Assembly (NCBI RefSeq): GCF_005938125.1
Contig: NZ_VCQN01000004.1
Location: 186,001 to 250,000, forward strand
Direction: 5' to 3'
Length of the DNA stretch: 64,000 bases
DNA from: Bacillus sp. BHET2
GTDB lineage: Bacteria; Bacillota; Bacilli; Bacillales; Bacillaceae_B
The notes beneath the pieces were generated by a model. It was not told the DNA's origin, searched no databases, and saw only the letters and a list, made by a program, of their open reading frames with translations. Position numbers and translations under genes: made by a program. Numbering within the stretch: the first letter of the stretch is position 1; each line of letters starts with the position of its first letter. Positions 17,885-26,880 of this stretch are shown here, one piece after another.

Positions 17885-18029
17885 TAGATTGATATTTTCA
17901 GAGGGAGCCCTAAAAGGCAAAAACGCCCGTAATAGAATTGGAAAACCCTTTAAAACCGTTGCCTCCCTGCCGAGGAATGGATAGAATCATCATTGAGAGA
18001 AAGAGTAAATCAGAATAGGGAGAATCATA

Positions 18030-19460
18030 ATGATAAACGTTGCTACAGGATATAGAATTGAAAAAGATTTTCTAGGTGAAAAGCAAGTACAGGAAAATGT
18101 ATACTATGGAATTCAAACCTTGCGGGCAGTGGAGAACTTTCCGGTTACAGGATATAAAATTCATAAAGAGATGATCGATGCACTGGCTACTGTAAAGAAA
18201 GCGGCAGCACTTGCCAATATGGAGACAACTCGTCTTTATGACGGAATAGGTCAAGCCATAGTGCAAGCCTCTGATGAAATACTCGAAGGCAAGCTCCATG
18301 AATTTTTCATTGTAGATCCGATTCAAGGAGGAGCAGGCACGTCCATCAATATGAATGCGAATGAAGTCATTGCCAACCGTGCCCTTGAAATCATGAATCA
18401 TCATAAAGGAGAATATGGAAAGTTGAGCCCGAATAGTCATGTGAATATGTCTCAATCGACCAATGACGTATTCCCGACTGTCATCCATATTTCCACGCTT
18501 AAATTAGTAGAGAAGCTTCTGATTACGATGGAAAATATGCTTCATGTCTTTAAAAAGAAAGCACAAGAATTTGATCACATCATTAAAATGGGTCGTACCC
18601 ATCTTCAAGATGCCGTCCCAATCCGTCTTGGCCAGGAGTTTGAAGCCTACAGCAGAGTCGTGGAACGTGATATTAAACGGATCAGTCGAACCCGTGATCA
18701 TCTTTATGAAGTGAATATGGGGGCAACTGCAGTAGGGACCGGCTTGAACGCAGATCCTGTCTATATCGAGAGTGTTGTGAAGCATCTGGCTGATATAAGC
18801 GGATTGCCATTAACAGGGGCGGAGCATCTAGTTGATGCTACGCAAAATACCGACGCTTACACGGAAGTTTCGGCTGCTTTAAAGGTATGCATGATCAATA
18901 TGTCGAAGATTGCCAATGACCTGCGTCTGATGGCTTCAGGGCCTCGTGCCGGATTGGGTGAAATTTCCCTTCCATCAAGGCAGCCTGGTTCATCCATCAT
19001 GCCAGGTAAGGTCAATCCGGTCATGCCGGAGCTGATCAATCAAGTAGCCTTTCAGGTAATCGGAAACGATCATACCATTTCCTTAGCTTCTGAAGCAGGT
19101 CAGCTTGAATTGAACGTGATGGAGCCAGTACTGGTATTCAACCTTCTTCAATCCATCAGCATCATGAACAATGCGTTCAGAAGCTTTACCGACAATTGTC
19201 TTGCAGATATTGAAGCGAATGAAACACGTATGAAAGAGTACGTGGAAAATAGCGTCGGGATCATTACGGCGGTTAATCCCCATTTAGGCTATGAAGTCGT
19301 ATCGCGAATTGCAAGAGAAGCGATTCTAAAAGGGAAATCGGTGAGAGAGCTTTGTCTCGAATATGATGTCTTGACCGAGGAAGAGCTTGATATGATCCTC
19401 AACCCTTATGAAATGACAAATCCAGGAATTGCGGGCAGAGCGCTTTTTGACCGCTCATAA
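18030..19460 (+). CDS. aspA: Aspartate ammonia-lyase (aspartase)
   Basis: A 476-residue member of the fumarase/aspartase superfamily. It has the signature GSSIMPGKVNPVMPE (flexible active-site loop with catalytic Ser), the substrate motifs GGAGTSINMNANE and SQSTNDVFPT, and GRTHLQDAVP. The residue pattern around TSINMN and the 470-480 length favour aspartase over fumarase. It converts aspartate to fumarate and ammonia. AGGGAGA precedes ATG. It appears monocistronic, followed by a strong terminator. Confidence 0.93.
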   Translation: MINVATGYRIEKDFLGEKQVQENVYYGIQTLRAVENFPVTGYKIHKEMIDALATVKKAAALANMETTRLYDGIGQAIVQASDEILEGKLHEFFIVDPIQGGAGTSINMNANEVIANRALEIMNHHKGEYGKLSPNSHVNMSQSTNDVFPTVIHISTLKLVEKLLITMENMLHVFKKKAQEFDHIIKMGRTHLQDAVPIRLGQEFEAYSRVVERDIKRISRTRDHLYEVNMGATAVGTGLNADPVYIESVVKHLADISGLPLTGAEHLVDATQNTDAYTEVSAALKVCMINMSKIANDLRLMASGPRAGLGEISLPSRQPGSSIMPGKVNPVMPELINQVAFQVIGNDHTISLASEAGQLELNVMEPVLVFNLLQSISIMNNAFRSFTDNCLADIEANETRMKEYVENSVGIITAVNPHLGYEVVSRIAREAILKGKSVRELCLEYDVLTEEELDMILNPYEMTNPGIAGRALFDRS

Positions 19461-19484
19461 ATGATAAAACAACAACTTCTATAA

Positions 19485-19523
19485 AAGAAGCGGCATTTCT
19501 CTCAAAAGAAATGCCGCTTTTTC
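19485..19523. terminator. Bidirectional terminator between aspA and the DUF2254 gene
   Basis: AAGCGGCATTTCT and AGAAATGCCGCTT form a 13-bp stem with A-rich and T-rich flanks. It can serve aspA on the plus strand and the convergent gene ending at 19522. Confidence 0.85.
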
Positions 19524-20907
19524 ACGTATTTTCATTGGCATTAGGATAAAATTTATTTTCGATTTTTTTATAATCTTCAAGGTGATGGGTGAACCGGGCC
19601 AGCTTATGAACTTCTTGAAGTAGAAATGTCTTATCTAATTCATAGATTACCTCTCTTTCGATATGATCAATGGTATTGCAGGCGAATTCCCAAAGATCTT
19701 TATGTTTGGATGGTTGAATGGATTCTGCTATAAGAGCCAGGGCACGTACGATTTCCGTTATGATTAAATGATTGTCTTTTGCGTAATGTCGGATATAGCC
19801 GAATCCGCGATACAGATAAAAGTCAAATGGTTCTGATTGGAGAATGACTCTTATTCTGTCATCTTGATCGATTAAAAAAGGGGTGAAAGATAATTGATCC
19901 TCTACCGTCAGCATCAAGTCGGCCATTTGGTCGATTGTGTTCGAAGCGGTTTTAGGGTCGTCATTCCCCAGGGATTTTATCGCAACCTCGGCAAGTTTGT
20001 GGATCCCCATTTGCAAGTCTTGAATCTCTGTCTCCTTATGCCCCATTTCAATGAAACTAAGGTATGAATTAGTGGAAATGGTGTCTGTGTCAGGTCCCCA
20101 TATGCTCACTAATTCGTTCCCCGCGAGAACAAAATCGCCCACCTTGTAATGAAGCTGAACGACAAGGTTTTCCTCATGTGCCAGTTGAATCATTCCCTGA
20201 AAATCGACTAATTGAATATAGCCTGATACTTTGGACTGCACATGAAGGATGTTTTTCTTTTCCTCTTCCATGACATCGCCATTTTCAGTGGTACGATGTG
20301 CTTCTAAATCTTTTTTCAGTGTCTGATGAATCATCACCTCGGAAACCTGTTTCATGTTATACGTAATATTATGGACCTGCATCCAAGTAGCGGCATGGTT
20401 AATGAAGAAGATAAAAGTAAGGGCAGAAAGAAATGCCAGCCCTATGGTCAGAACAGGTGTGGCCACAAACATTTCCTTCTCCGAGTTTCCGATAAATAAA
20501 AAAACAATGAGAACGTAGACAAAGCTTCCATTAAAAATACCAAGGGCGTGCTGTGTTTGTTTATCGGATATGAAATCCAAAAGCATCCTTGGCGAAAATT
20601 GACCACTGAACATTGTGAGGACAACGAGAAGGGAGTTCAGGGTGAACGCGCTGAGTGTAAGGATGGCACCGATAAGTGTGCTCACCAGGGTTCTGGTCAC
20701 TGATGCATCCATACTTAATAAATCCCATGTATACTGTGAAACTTCCAAGTAGAGGTCAAAATAAAGTGTGACAGCTACCATGAATAAAGAGAGACCAATA
20801 TACACGAGTGGCATATACCAAATCGTCAGCCGAATTTCCCGTTTGCGTTGTCGTCTTGACATCAGCATATATTTTCGGATTGATAAGGGCAGTAGTCTTT
20901 TTAGCAT
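19522..20907 (-). CDS. DUF2254 membrane protein
   Basis: A 461-residue predicted membrane protein. Four or so N-terminal helices (about 28-50, 72-95, 118-135, 145-170) include the family's RTLVSTLIGAILTLSAFTLN and SPRMLLDFISDKQTQHALG. A long cytosolic C-terminal part contains the motif GYIQLVDFQGMIQLAHEENL and acidic helices. DUF2254 proteins are widespread and uncharacterised. It stands alone, convergent with aspA and divergent from the S-box operon. Confidence 0.8.
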   Translation of the reverse strand: MLKRLLPLSIRKYMLMSRRQRKREIRLTIWYMPLVYIGLSLFMVAVTLYFDLYLEVSQYTWDLLSMDASVTRTLVSTLIGAILTLSAFTLNSLLVVLTMFSGQFSPRMLLDFISDKQTQHALGIFNGSFVYVLIVFLFIGNSEKEMFVATPVLTIGLAFLSALTFIFFINHAATWMQVHNITYNMKQVSEVMIHQTLKKDLEAHRTTENGDVMEEEKKNILHVQSKVSGYIQLVDFQGMIQLAHEENLVVQLHYKVGDFVLAGNELVSIWGPDTDTISTNSYLSFIEMGHKETEIQDLQMGIHKLAEVAIKSLGNDDPKTASNTIDQMADLMLTVEDQLSFTPFLIDQDDRIRVILQSEPFDFYLYRGFGYIRHYAKDNHLIITEIVRALALIAESIQPSKHKDLWEFACNTIDHIEREVIYELDKTFLLQEVHKLARFTHHLEDYKKIENKFYPNANENT

Positions 20908-21121
20908 GATCCGAATCCTTTCCAGTAAAGAGATATGAATTAGTTTCCCTGCATGGGGAGGTTAAAACCTTTTCTAGTGATAAATAGTGAAAAATATGGT
21001 TTGCAAACGGAACATGAAGAACCAACACACCGAAAGGCATTCCATAAACTACAGTATACCCATCTGGAATCCTTTCAATTTTAATATCGAAATGATTTTT
21101 CAGAAAATACTAAAAATGGTA

Positions 21122-21150
21122 TTGACGAAGGATGAAATCCCCGATATAAT
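21122..21150 (+). promoter_or_regulatory. Promoter of the S-box operon
   Basis: TTGACG (21122-21127), 17-nt spacer, TATAAT (21145-21150). Transcription would start about 40 nt before the riboswitch P1 helix. Confidence 0.8.
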
Positions 21151-21197
21151 CCAATTCATACTCAAAAAGCAAGTCATACCAAAATGAAACATTATAT

Positions 21198-21307
21198 CTC
21201 TTATCAAGAGCGGCGGAGGGATAGGCCCGATGAAGCCCGGCAACCTACAGATGAGTCTGTAAAGGTGCCAATTCCTACAGATCTCATTCGGATCTGGAAG
21301 ATAAGGG
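21198..21307 (+). ncRNA. SAM-I (S-box) riboswitch
   Basis: P1 is formed by CTCTTATC (21198-21205) and GATAAGGG (21300-21307). Inside are the conserved AAGAG, GGAGGGA, GGCCCGATGAAGCCCGGCAA and AAGGTGCCAATTCC blocks and a GATCTCATTCGGATC P4-like arm. It is followed by an intrinsic terminator, so binding of S-adenosylmethionine should stop transcription into hom and the aspartokinase gene. Confidence 0.95.
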
Positions 21308-21323
21308 GAGGAGCATAATCATC

Positions 21324-21355
21324 AAGCCCTCTTCTTAAAGGAAGAGGGCTTTTCT
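21324..21355 (+). terminator. Riboswitch-controlled terminator
   Basis: AAGCCCTCTTC and GAAGAGGGCTT stem with TTTTCT tail, 16 nt after P1 of the S-box. Attenuator for hom expression. Confidence 0.9.
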
Positions 21356-21465
21356 GCATACCTTTTTCTTTCCAGTCCATGATTAAATGCGTGCCTCATG
21401 TGGATTTCAGAAAGGAATAAATCAAACTCAACTGTATAACCTGCAAAGGGTTAAAGGAGGCTAAA

Positions 21466-22719
21466 ATGATGTCAACGATTAACGTGGCCGTTCTCGGCTT
21501 TGGAACAGTCGGTCAAGGGGTCTGTGAAGCAATTGAGACTCATCAGGAAAGATTGGAAGAAATTCTCGGTAAAGAGGTAAAGGTAAGAGGGATCCTTATC
21601 AAAGATGCTACTAAAGAGAGAAATATTGACCCATCGATTGTAGTAACGACGGATTTCCAAGACATTCTGAATATACCGGATCTTGATGTGATTTTTGAAG
21701 CAATCGTAGGGGAAGAACCTAGTCATACCTATTTATCAGAAGCCATCCGGAATGGAATTCATATTATTACAGCCAATAAAGCGATGTTTGCTAAATATGG
21801 TCCGGATCTCTTAACGAAAGCGAAAGCACATGATGTGTCCGTTGGATTTGAAGCGACCACAGCGGGAGGAATCCCGGTCATCGGGAGCATCCGCCAATTG
21901 TTGAAGGTAAATGAGATAAGTAGCATTCAAGGAATACTGAATGGGACATCCAACTTCATCCTATCTCAAATGAGAAAGAAGGGGATATCCTTTGAGTTTG
22001 CTCTTAAGCAATCTCAAGAGAAGGGATATGCGGAAGCGGATCCGACAAGTGACATAGAAGGATATGATGCCTTTTATAAGCTTCTGATATTGAGTCAGAC
22101 CGCTTTTGGCAGGCAGCCAGAATGGAAGGAAATTAGGCGGAAAGGGATTTCACATCTGACACCTGAGTGGCTGCAAGCGGCAGAATCCTTCCGATTGCGA
22201 TTTAAGCATATAGGTTCCCTTATTCGTGATGGATCGGGTCGCATCAAGGGGGAAGTAGCACCCATTCTTGTTCACGACACCCATCCTTTTTACGGGGTGG
22301 AGGATGTGGAAAATGCGATTTCACTAAAGGGAAGTCTGGTGGGTAGAGTCACCCTACTCGGTCCTGGAGCTGGTAAATTCCCAACAGGAAGTGCGATGGT
22401 AGAGGATTTCCTCTCACTGATTGAAGGAAAGTATACCGACACTTCTGATAGCATTATTGGTGCAGGTGATAGTCAAAATGAAGAGAAGTGTCGTCAGTGG
22501 GTATTAAGAATCCATGAACATGAGGATTACCAAAGCTGGATTTCCTTATTCACATTAAAGGATCGCATTCAGCTTGGAAGGTATCTGTATATATTTGTTG
22601 AAGGGAAAAACGACGATATTGAATCCTTTCTTCAGACACATGAACAGATTCAGGCAGTGTCTATACTAAATGAAATTTCGCTTGAGAATGAAGCGAAAAA
22701 AGGCTTTGTTGTTTCCTGA
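21466..22719 (+). CDS. hom: Homoserine dehydrogenase
   Basis: A 417-residue protein. The nucleotide-binding GFGTVGQGVCEAI is at residues 10-22, followed by the family motifs NKAMFAKYG, GFEATTAGGIPVIG, GILNGTSNFILS and AEADPTSDIEGYDA (catalytic Asp and Lys region). It reduces aspartate semialdehyde to homoserine for methionine and threonine synthesis. The C-terminal ACT domain is less typical and about the normal length. AAAGGAGG precedes ATGATG. It is under S-box control, so this copy is geared to methionine supply, and is followed 50 nt later by an aspartokinase gene. Confidence 0.95.
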   Translation: MMSTINVAVLGFGTVGQGVCEAIETHQERLEEILGKEVKVRGILIKDATKERNIDPSIVVTTDFQDILNIPDLDVIFEAIVGEEPSHTYLSEAIRNGIHIITANKAMFAKYGPDLLTKAKAHDVSVGFEATTAGGIPVIGSIRQLLKVNEISSIQGILNGTSNFILSQMRKKGISFEFALKQSQEKGYAEADPTSDIEGYDAFYKLLILSQTAFGRQPEWKEIRRKGISHLTPEWLQAAESFRLRFKHIGSLIRDGSGRIKGEVAPILVHDTHPFYGVEDVENAISLKGSLVGRVTLLGPGAGKFPTGSAMVEDFLSLIEGKYTDTSDSIIGAGDSQNEEKCRQWVLRIHEHEDYQSWISLFTLKDRIQLGRYLYIFVEGKNDDIESFLQTHEQIQAVSILNEISLENEAKKGFVVS

Positions 22720-22769
22720 CCACTTATATTTAGTAATCAAAAAGATCTGATAGAAAGTAGGGGTGTCAC

Positions 22770-23966
22770 TTGAGTATTGTTGTTCAGAAATTTGGTGGAA
22801 CTTCAGTAGGTTCTACAGATCGAATTAAACGGGTGTCCGGTTATATCATGAAGGAAAAGAAAAAAGGAAATGATGTGGTGGTTGTGGTGTCAGCGATGGC
22901 AAAAACGACTGACACGCTTGTGAACCTGGCAGGAGAACTCTCTGAGGTGCCGAGAAAAAGAGAAATGGATATGCTGTTAGCGACAGGAGAACAAATCACA
23001 ATTTCCCTCCTGGCAATGGCCCTTCAACAAAAAGGACTGGAAGCCGTTTCCCTAACTGGTCAGCAGGCTGGAATCCAAACTGATGAAGTGTTCGGCAATG
23101 CAAAGATTACCGCCATCGATACAAGTCGAATTCATTCGGAGTTATCACATGGACGAATCGTGGTCGTAGCCGGTTTTCAAGGTGTCACGGTTGACGGGGA
23201 GCTAACCACATTAGGCAGGGGAGGCTCGGATACGACAGCTGCTGCCCTTGCATCAGCCCTGAAAGCGGAGAGATGCGACATCTATACGGATGTTGATGGG
23301 GTGTATACGTCAGATCCCCGTGTCGTTCACCGTGCTAGTAAAATTGATCGTTTGTCTTATAATGAAATGCTCCAATTTGCAAGGATGGGAGCGAATGTCC
23401 TTCATCCTAGAGCGATCAAACATGCGAGGGAATACGATGTACCTTTGGTTGTCTGTTCTAGTTTAAAGGAAGGGCGTGGAACGGTCATCAGTGGGAGAAC
23501 TCAGACGTCAGAAGCCATTGTCGGAGTGGCCTATCAGGAAAACATCTCCGTACTCACGATCCATGGCTGTGAGGGCGGGGAGTCATTGATTCTCTATGAT
23601 CTCGATTCTCACCATATCGAAACGGACTTGATCAAGCATGAACAAAACATTGTCCTTATCGTTAAAGAACACGATATTCGTGAAGTACAGAAAATCGTGA
23701 GGCAGTACAGCCGGGGCTTCTCTTATGTGGAGGTTAGAAATGATCTGTCAAAAGTATGTGTAATCGGGCGCATCCATTCATCTGGAGAAGTGCAGGAAAA
23801 AGTCACCAATGTTTTTCATGACTATCATATTGGAAAGGTGTCGGTATGGGAATCATCAGTCGGTTTAAGCGCCCTTGTTGATCGATGTGATGTGAAAAAG
23901 GCAGCAAGAATTCTCCATATGCATTTTGGATTGGATTATGTTGAATCAAGAAGAGCGATTCTATAA
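22770..23966 (+). CDS. Aspartokinase (class II type), methionine-controlled copy
   Basis: A 398-residue monofunctional aspartate kinase starting at TTG. The kinase domain has KFGGTSVGST, MDMLLATGEQ, LGRGGSDTTAAALA and TDVDGVYTSDPR, and the C-terminal 150 residues form two ACT-like regions. It phosphorylates aspartate as the first step toward lysine, methionine and threonine. The ACT loops that bind lysine/threonine differ from B. subtilis LysC (HGCEGGESLIL), so effector response may differ. It is co-transcribed with hom under the SAM riboswitch. A close paralogue is at 38110-39330. Confidence 0.93.
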   Translation: MSIVVQKFGGTSVGSTDRIKRVSGYIMKEKKKGNDVVVVVSAMAKTTDTLVNLAGELSEVPRKREMDMLLATGEQITISLLAMALQQKGLEAVSLTGQQAGIQTDEVFGNAKITAIDTSRIHSELSHGRIVVVAGFQGVTVDGELTTLGRGGSDTTAAALASALKAERCDIYTDVDGVYTSDPRVVHRASKIDRLSYNEMLQFARMGANVLHPRAIKHAREYDVPLVVCSSLKEGRGTVISGRTQTSEAIVGVAYQENISVLTIHGCEGGESLILYDLDSHHIETDLIKHEQNIVLIVKEHDIREVQKIVRQYSRGFSYVEVRNDLSKVCVIGRIHSSGEVQEKVTNVFHDYHIGKVSVWESSVGLSALVDRCDVKKAARILHMHFGLDYVESRRAIL

Positions 23967-23980
23967 AGTCGCTATAAATG

Positions 23981-24012
23981 AAAAAGTGTATAGTCTTCCT
24001 ATACACTTTTTT
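23981..24012 (+). terminator. Terminator of the hom-aspartokinase operon
   Basis: AAAAAGTGTATAG and CTATACACTTTTTT form a 13-bp stem around TCTTC. Its A-rich left arm lets it serve the convergent gene too. Confidence 0.88.
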
Positions 24013-24014
24013 GT

Positions 24015-24509
24015 TTACGGGCTGATTAAGACAGGGGTACCGATTGGAACGATATCGGCAAGCTCCTCTACGTCTTTGTTGTACATTCGTATACACCCTT
24101 TGGAGACCGCGTTTCCTATGGAAGAGGGATTATTTGTCCCGTGAATCCCATAACTTTCATTAGATAAACTCATCCACATTGTTCCAAAAGGTCCACCAGG
24201 ATTCGGGGCCTTATTTATGATGATATATTCCCCGATCGGTGTTTCGAAGAGCACCCTCCCGACAGCAATGGGATATTGTTTGATTTGAATCCCATCTTTA
24301 AATAGACGGAGAGATCGGTTGTTAACAGACACTTGAATTCGGTAGGGGTTTCCGGTGGCATCGGGGATTCCAGGTATGGTGATGGTCTGCCCCGGATAAA
24401 TTTGATCAGGGTCGATACCAGGATTGGCATCTAGGATGACGGGCAGCGGAGTCCTGTAATCCCTTGATATCTGACTAAGTGTTTCCCCTGTCTTTACTGT
24501 GTGAATCAA
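24015..24509 (-). CDS. ykuD: LysM-L,D-transpeptidase (YkuD-like)
   Basis: A 164-residue protein. An N-terminal LysM module (residues 1-47: [16 protein letters not shown], then [11 protein letters not shown]) binds peptidoglycan. The L,D-transpeptidase domain ends with [20 protein letters not shown], with catalytic His and Cys in the HGT-x-SKGCIRM pattern. It makes 3-3 peptidoglycan cross-links. No signal peptide is seen, as in B. subtilis YkuD, a spore-wall-associated protein. TTG start with GGGAGGTG upstream. Confidence 0.93.
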   Translation of the reverse strand: MIHTVKTGETLSQISRDYRTPLPVILDANPGIDPDQIYPGQTITIPGIPDATGNPYRIQVSVNNRSLRLFKDGIQIKQYPIAVGRVLFETPIGEYIIINKAPNPGGPFGTMWMSLSNESYGIHGTNNPSSIGNAVSKGCIRMYNKDVEELADIVPIGTPVLISP

Positions 24510-24585
24510 TGAAAGACACCTCCCATTTCACTCTATTTACCATCTTATGTGCAAGTGCAGAAGGTGTTCAATCCCTTTAGAACAT

Positions 24586-24620
24586 AAAAACGCCTGCATC
24601 CAAGGATATGCAGGCGTTTC
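24586..24620 (-). terminator. Terminator of the coat protein gene
   Basis: AACGCCTGCAT and ATGCAGGCGTT form a stem which, on the minus strand, is followed by a T-rich run. Confidence 0.8.
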
Positions 24621-24633
24621 CATACATTATTGA

Positions 24634-25266
24634 CTATTGAGGCAGGTTCTGCTGTGGGACCGTGGTATAGCTCTGCAACATAAGGGCCATATCCTGATCG
24701 TTTAATTGGGGAACTTGGTAATAACCATGTTTATTTTGATACAGGTAAATTTCATAACTCATTTCGATGAAGTTCGGTACACTGTCTGCAACGACACGAC
24801 GCAATACGGGATTGGTCATTTCAAGAGCCGTCATGGCAAGCAGCGAGGCAAGTGATTTGGTCTGTCCCAGCATATAAGCTGATAACCCTTTATCAGACAA
24901 CTCATTGACCGATTGATTCGGTTTTTTGGGTGGACCAGGCTTTATACCGTAAGTAGACGTATGATTTTGGATCATCTTGTATTGCTGTGTTGGAACCAGA
25001 GGGTCGTGTCCGGTCGAAAAACTTCCGACAATCGTATTATACATTGTTGTCACAAAAGCGGTTTGGCGCTTTAGGATATCCTTTAACTCTGGATCTTGAA
25101 TATGTTGATCATACATTTGATATTGATCCAGCATACTGATAATCCCAGCGATGATTTCATGAGCATCGAATAGTTCATGGCCACCATGGTTTTTGTTTTG
25201 TGTGGTCAGCATATCCGGTGGCATTTGGGCTCCTGTTTGTGTCGAGGATGGATCTTGTTTTTGCAT
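24634..25266 (-). CDS. CotF-family spore coat protein
   Basis: A 210-residue protein. The ATG at 25266 is used because TAGGAGGAAC lies just before it; the open frame extends further upstream across the divergent promoter region. It has a ferritin-like/CotF helical pattern: HELFDAHEIIAGIISMLDQYQMY, IQDPELKDILKRQTAFVTTMYN, and a second half with LSDKGLSAYMLGQTKSLASL and MSYEIYLYQNKHGYYQVPQL. N- and C-terminal ends are Gln/Pro-rich. CotF-like proteins sit in the spore coat of Bacillus. It is divergent from the LysE-type exporter. Confidence 0.8.
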   Translation of the reverse strand: MQKQDPSSTQTGAQMPPDMLTTQNKNHGGHELFDAHEIIAGIISMLDQYQMYDQHIQDPELKDILKRQTAFVTTMYNTIVGSFSTGHDPLVPTQQYKMIQNHTSTYGIKPGPPKKPNQSVNELSDKGLSAYMLGQTKSLASLLAMTALEMTNPVLRRVVADSVPNFIEMSYEIYLYQNKHGYYQVPQLNDQDMALMLQSYTTVPQQNLPQ

Positions 25267-25411
25267 AAATGTTCCTCCTAGCAAGGTAATGGTATCGATG
25301 ATTAGATTAACCGCAGAAAATAATATTATGTATGCTCTTATCCGGATTGGTCTAATACTTCTTAACCTGTCCGAATACAATAGGGAGAAGTCATTTCGAA
25401 GGTGGTTGAAC

Positions 25412-26041
25412 ATGAGTATATTTGTTAGCTATGTTGTTTTAGGTTTATCTCTGTCTGCACCCATGGGACCGATTAATGCCGCTCAATTGGACAAGGGGAT
25501 CCGCTTCGGTTTCTTCCATGCCTGGCTTGTAGGGGTAGGGGGGATGGTGGCGGACGGGATCTTTATGCTCCTCATTTATTTCGGAATCGCTCAATTTATA
25601 GATACGCCGGTCATTAAATTGTTTTTATGGACGTTTGGTTTTTTTATTTTGACGTATGCGGGAATTGAAAGTATCCAAAAGTCTGGATCCCTCATCTCAT
25701 CCTCCGGTCAAAGCTCAAATGAAACGAAGGGGAAAGCATTTCGTACTGGCTTTCTTATGTCGATCTCGAATCCGTTGAGTATTTTATTTTGGCTTGGAAT
25801 CTATGGGTCTATTCTGGCGCATACGTCCAGCTCCTATCAAACTGGTCAATTATTCTTGTATAGCTTAGGGATTTTTCTAGGGATCACTCTCTGGGATGTG
25901 ACGATGGCCGGAGTTGCAACGGGTGCGAGGAAGCTGATGAGTCCCGGAATCCTTCGATTCATCTCCATTGTTTCCGGGCTCGTATTAATGGGTTTCGGCA
26001 TCTATTTCGGTGTCCAAGCCTGCAGGTTATTATTAGGCTAG
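25412..26041 (+). CDS. LysE/RhtB-family amino-acid exporter
   Basis: A 209-residue membrane protein with six predicted helices. The ATG at 25412 follows GAAGGTGG. The family signature near the N-terminus is GLSLSAPMGPINAAQL, with SISNPLSILFWLGIYGS in the middle. LysE-type proteins export basic or other amino acids; the substrate here is not deducible. Monocistronic, between the coat gene and a YqcI/YcgG gene. Confidence 0.87.
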   Translation: MSIFVSYVVLGLSLSAPMGPINAAQLDKGIRFGFFHAWLVGVGGMVADGIFMLLIYFGIAQFIDTPVIKLFLWTFGFFILTYAGIESIQKSGSLISSSGQSSNETKGKAFRTGFLMSISNPLSILFWLGIYGSILAHTSSSYQTGQLFLYSLGIFLGITLWDVTMAGVATGARKLMSPGILRFISIVSGLVLMGFGIYFGVQACRLLLG

Positions 26042-26105
26042 ACAGACACCCACTGGGCACCCTCCTAATAGGATGAATGAGTAATCCTTAGGAGGGATCG
26101 GCTAC

Positions 26106-26852
26106 ATGTTATGTTCAAAAAGTTGGATCGATCAACACATGGAAGAACTCAACCCTTGGCAGCAGTCAGCCTTTACTCATTTCCGGGCAGTGATGTGTGA
26201 TGAACAACATCCATATCCATGCGTACCTGGAAAACAAGGCTTTCAGACAGATACATTGCGATTCGGTTTTGCAGAGGATCCGAGAAAAGATGAAGCTGCA
26301 GTAAAGCTTGTATCTCTACTAAAACAATACGGAGAGATTTCAAGGGAGACTGGGAATTACGCCTCGCTTGTGGTGTTTTTTAATTCAGGGGAAATGGCAG
26401 GAGATGTTCATTCCGTTGAATCGTATCAACATATATTCTGGGACCTGTTAAACCGCGTACATGAAATGGATGATAAGCCATGGCCCGATGATATCGCACA
26501 GGATCCCCACGACCATACTTGGGAATTTTGTTTTGATGGTGAACCTTATTTTGCCTTCTGTGCAACCCCGGCTCATCATGATAGAAAGAGTCGTCACTTT
26601 CCTAATTTTCTCTTAGCATTCCAGCCCCGATGGGTGTTTGATGAAATCAATTCTTCAACGGCCTTCGGTCAGAAGTTAAAGAAGGTCATTCGTAATCGGC
26701 TCATTAAGTATGATGATATAGAGCCTCATCCAAGTTTGAAATGGTATGGCCAGGAAGATAATTATGAATGGAAGCAGTATTATCTTAGCGACGATGATTC
26801 TTCTATGAGCAAATGCCCCTTTTTAAATAAGCATAAGAAAATCAAGAGTTAA
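26106..26852 (+). CDS. YqcI/YcgG family protein
   Basis: A 248-residue cytosolic protein of the YqcI/YcgG family. Typical blocks are YPCVPGKQGF, LRFGFAEDPR, the DDIAQDPHDHTWEFCFDGEP core and FPNFLLAFQPRWVFDEIN, with a C-terminal CPFLNK. Conserved Cys (YPCVPG, CPF) and His (DPHDHTW, ATPAHHDRKSRHFPN) residues could bind a cofactor, but no biochemical role is known to me. AGGAGGG lies before ATG. It is convergent with the amino-acid permease gene. Confidence 0.8.
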   Translation: MLCSKSWIDQHMEELNPWQQSAFTHFRAVMCDEQHPYPCVPGKQGFQTDTLRFGFAEDPRKDEAAVKLVSLLKQYGEISRETGNYASLVVFFNSGEMAGDVHSVESYQHIFWDLLNRVHEMDDKPWPDDIAQDPHDHTWEFCFDGEPYFAFCATPAHHDRKSRHFPNFLLAFQPRWVFDEINSSTAFGQKLKKVIRNRLIKYDDIEPHPSLKWYGQEDNYEWKQYYLSDDDSSMSKCPFLNKHKKIKS

Positions 26853-26880
26853 AGGCATCATGCTTTAACTCTTTTTTCTT
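26844..26880. terminator. Bidirectional terminator
   Basis: AAGAGTTAAAG and CTTTAACTCTT form an 11-bp stem around GCATCATG with T6 after it; it overlaps the stop codons of both convergent genes. Confidence 0.85.

Noticed and set aside
21120..21465. T-box leader upstream of hom
   Set aside because: The conserved blocks and P1 pairing are those of the SAM-I riboswitch; no T-box AGGGTGG-type sequence is present.
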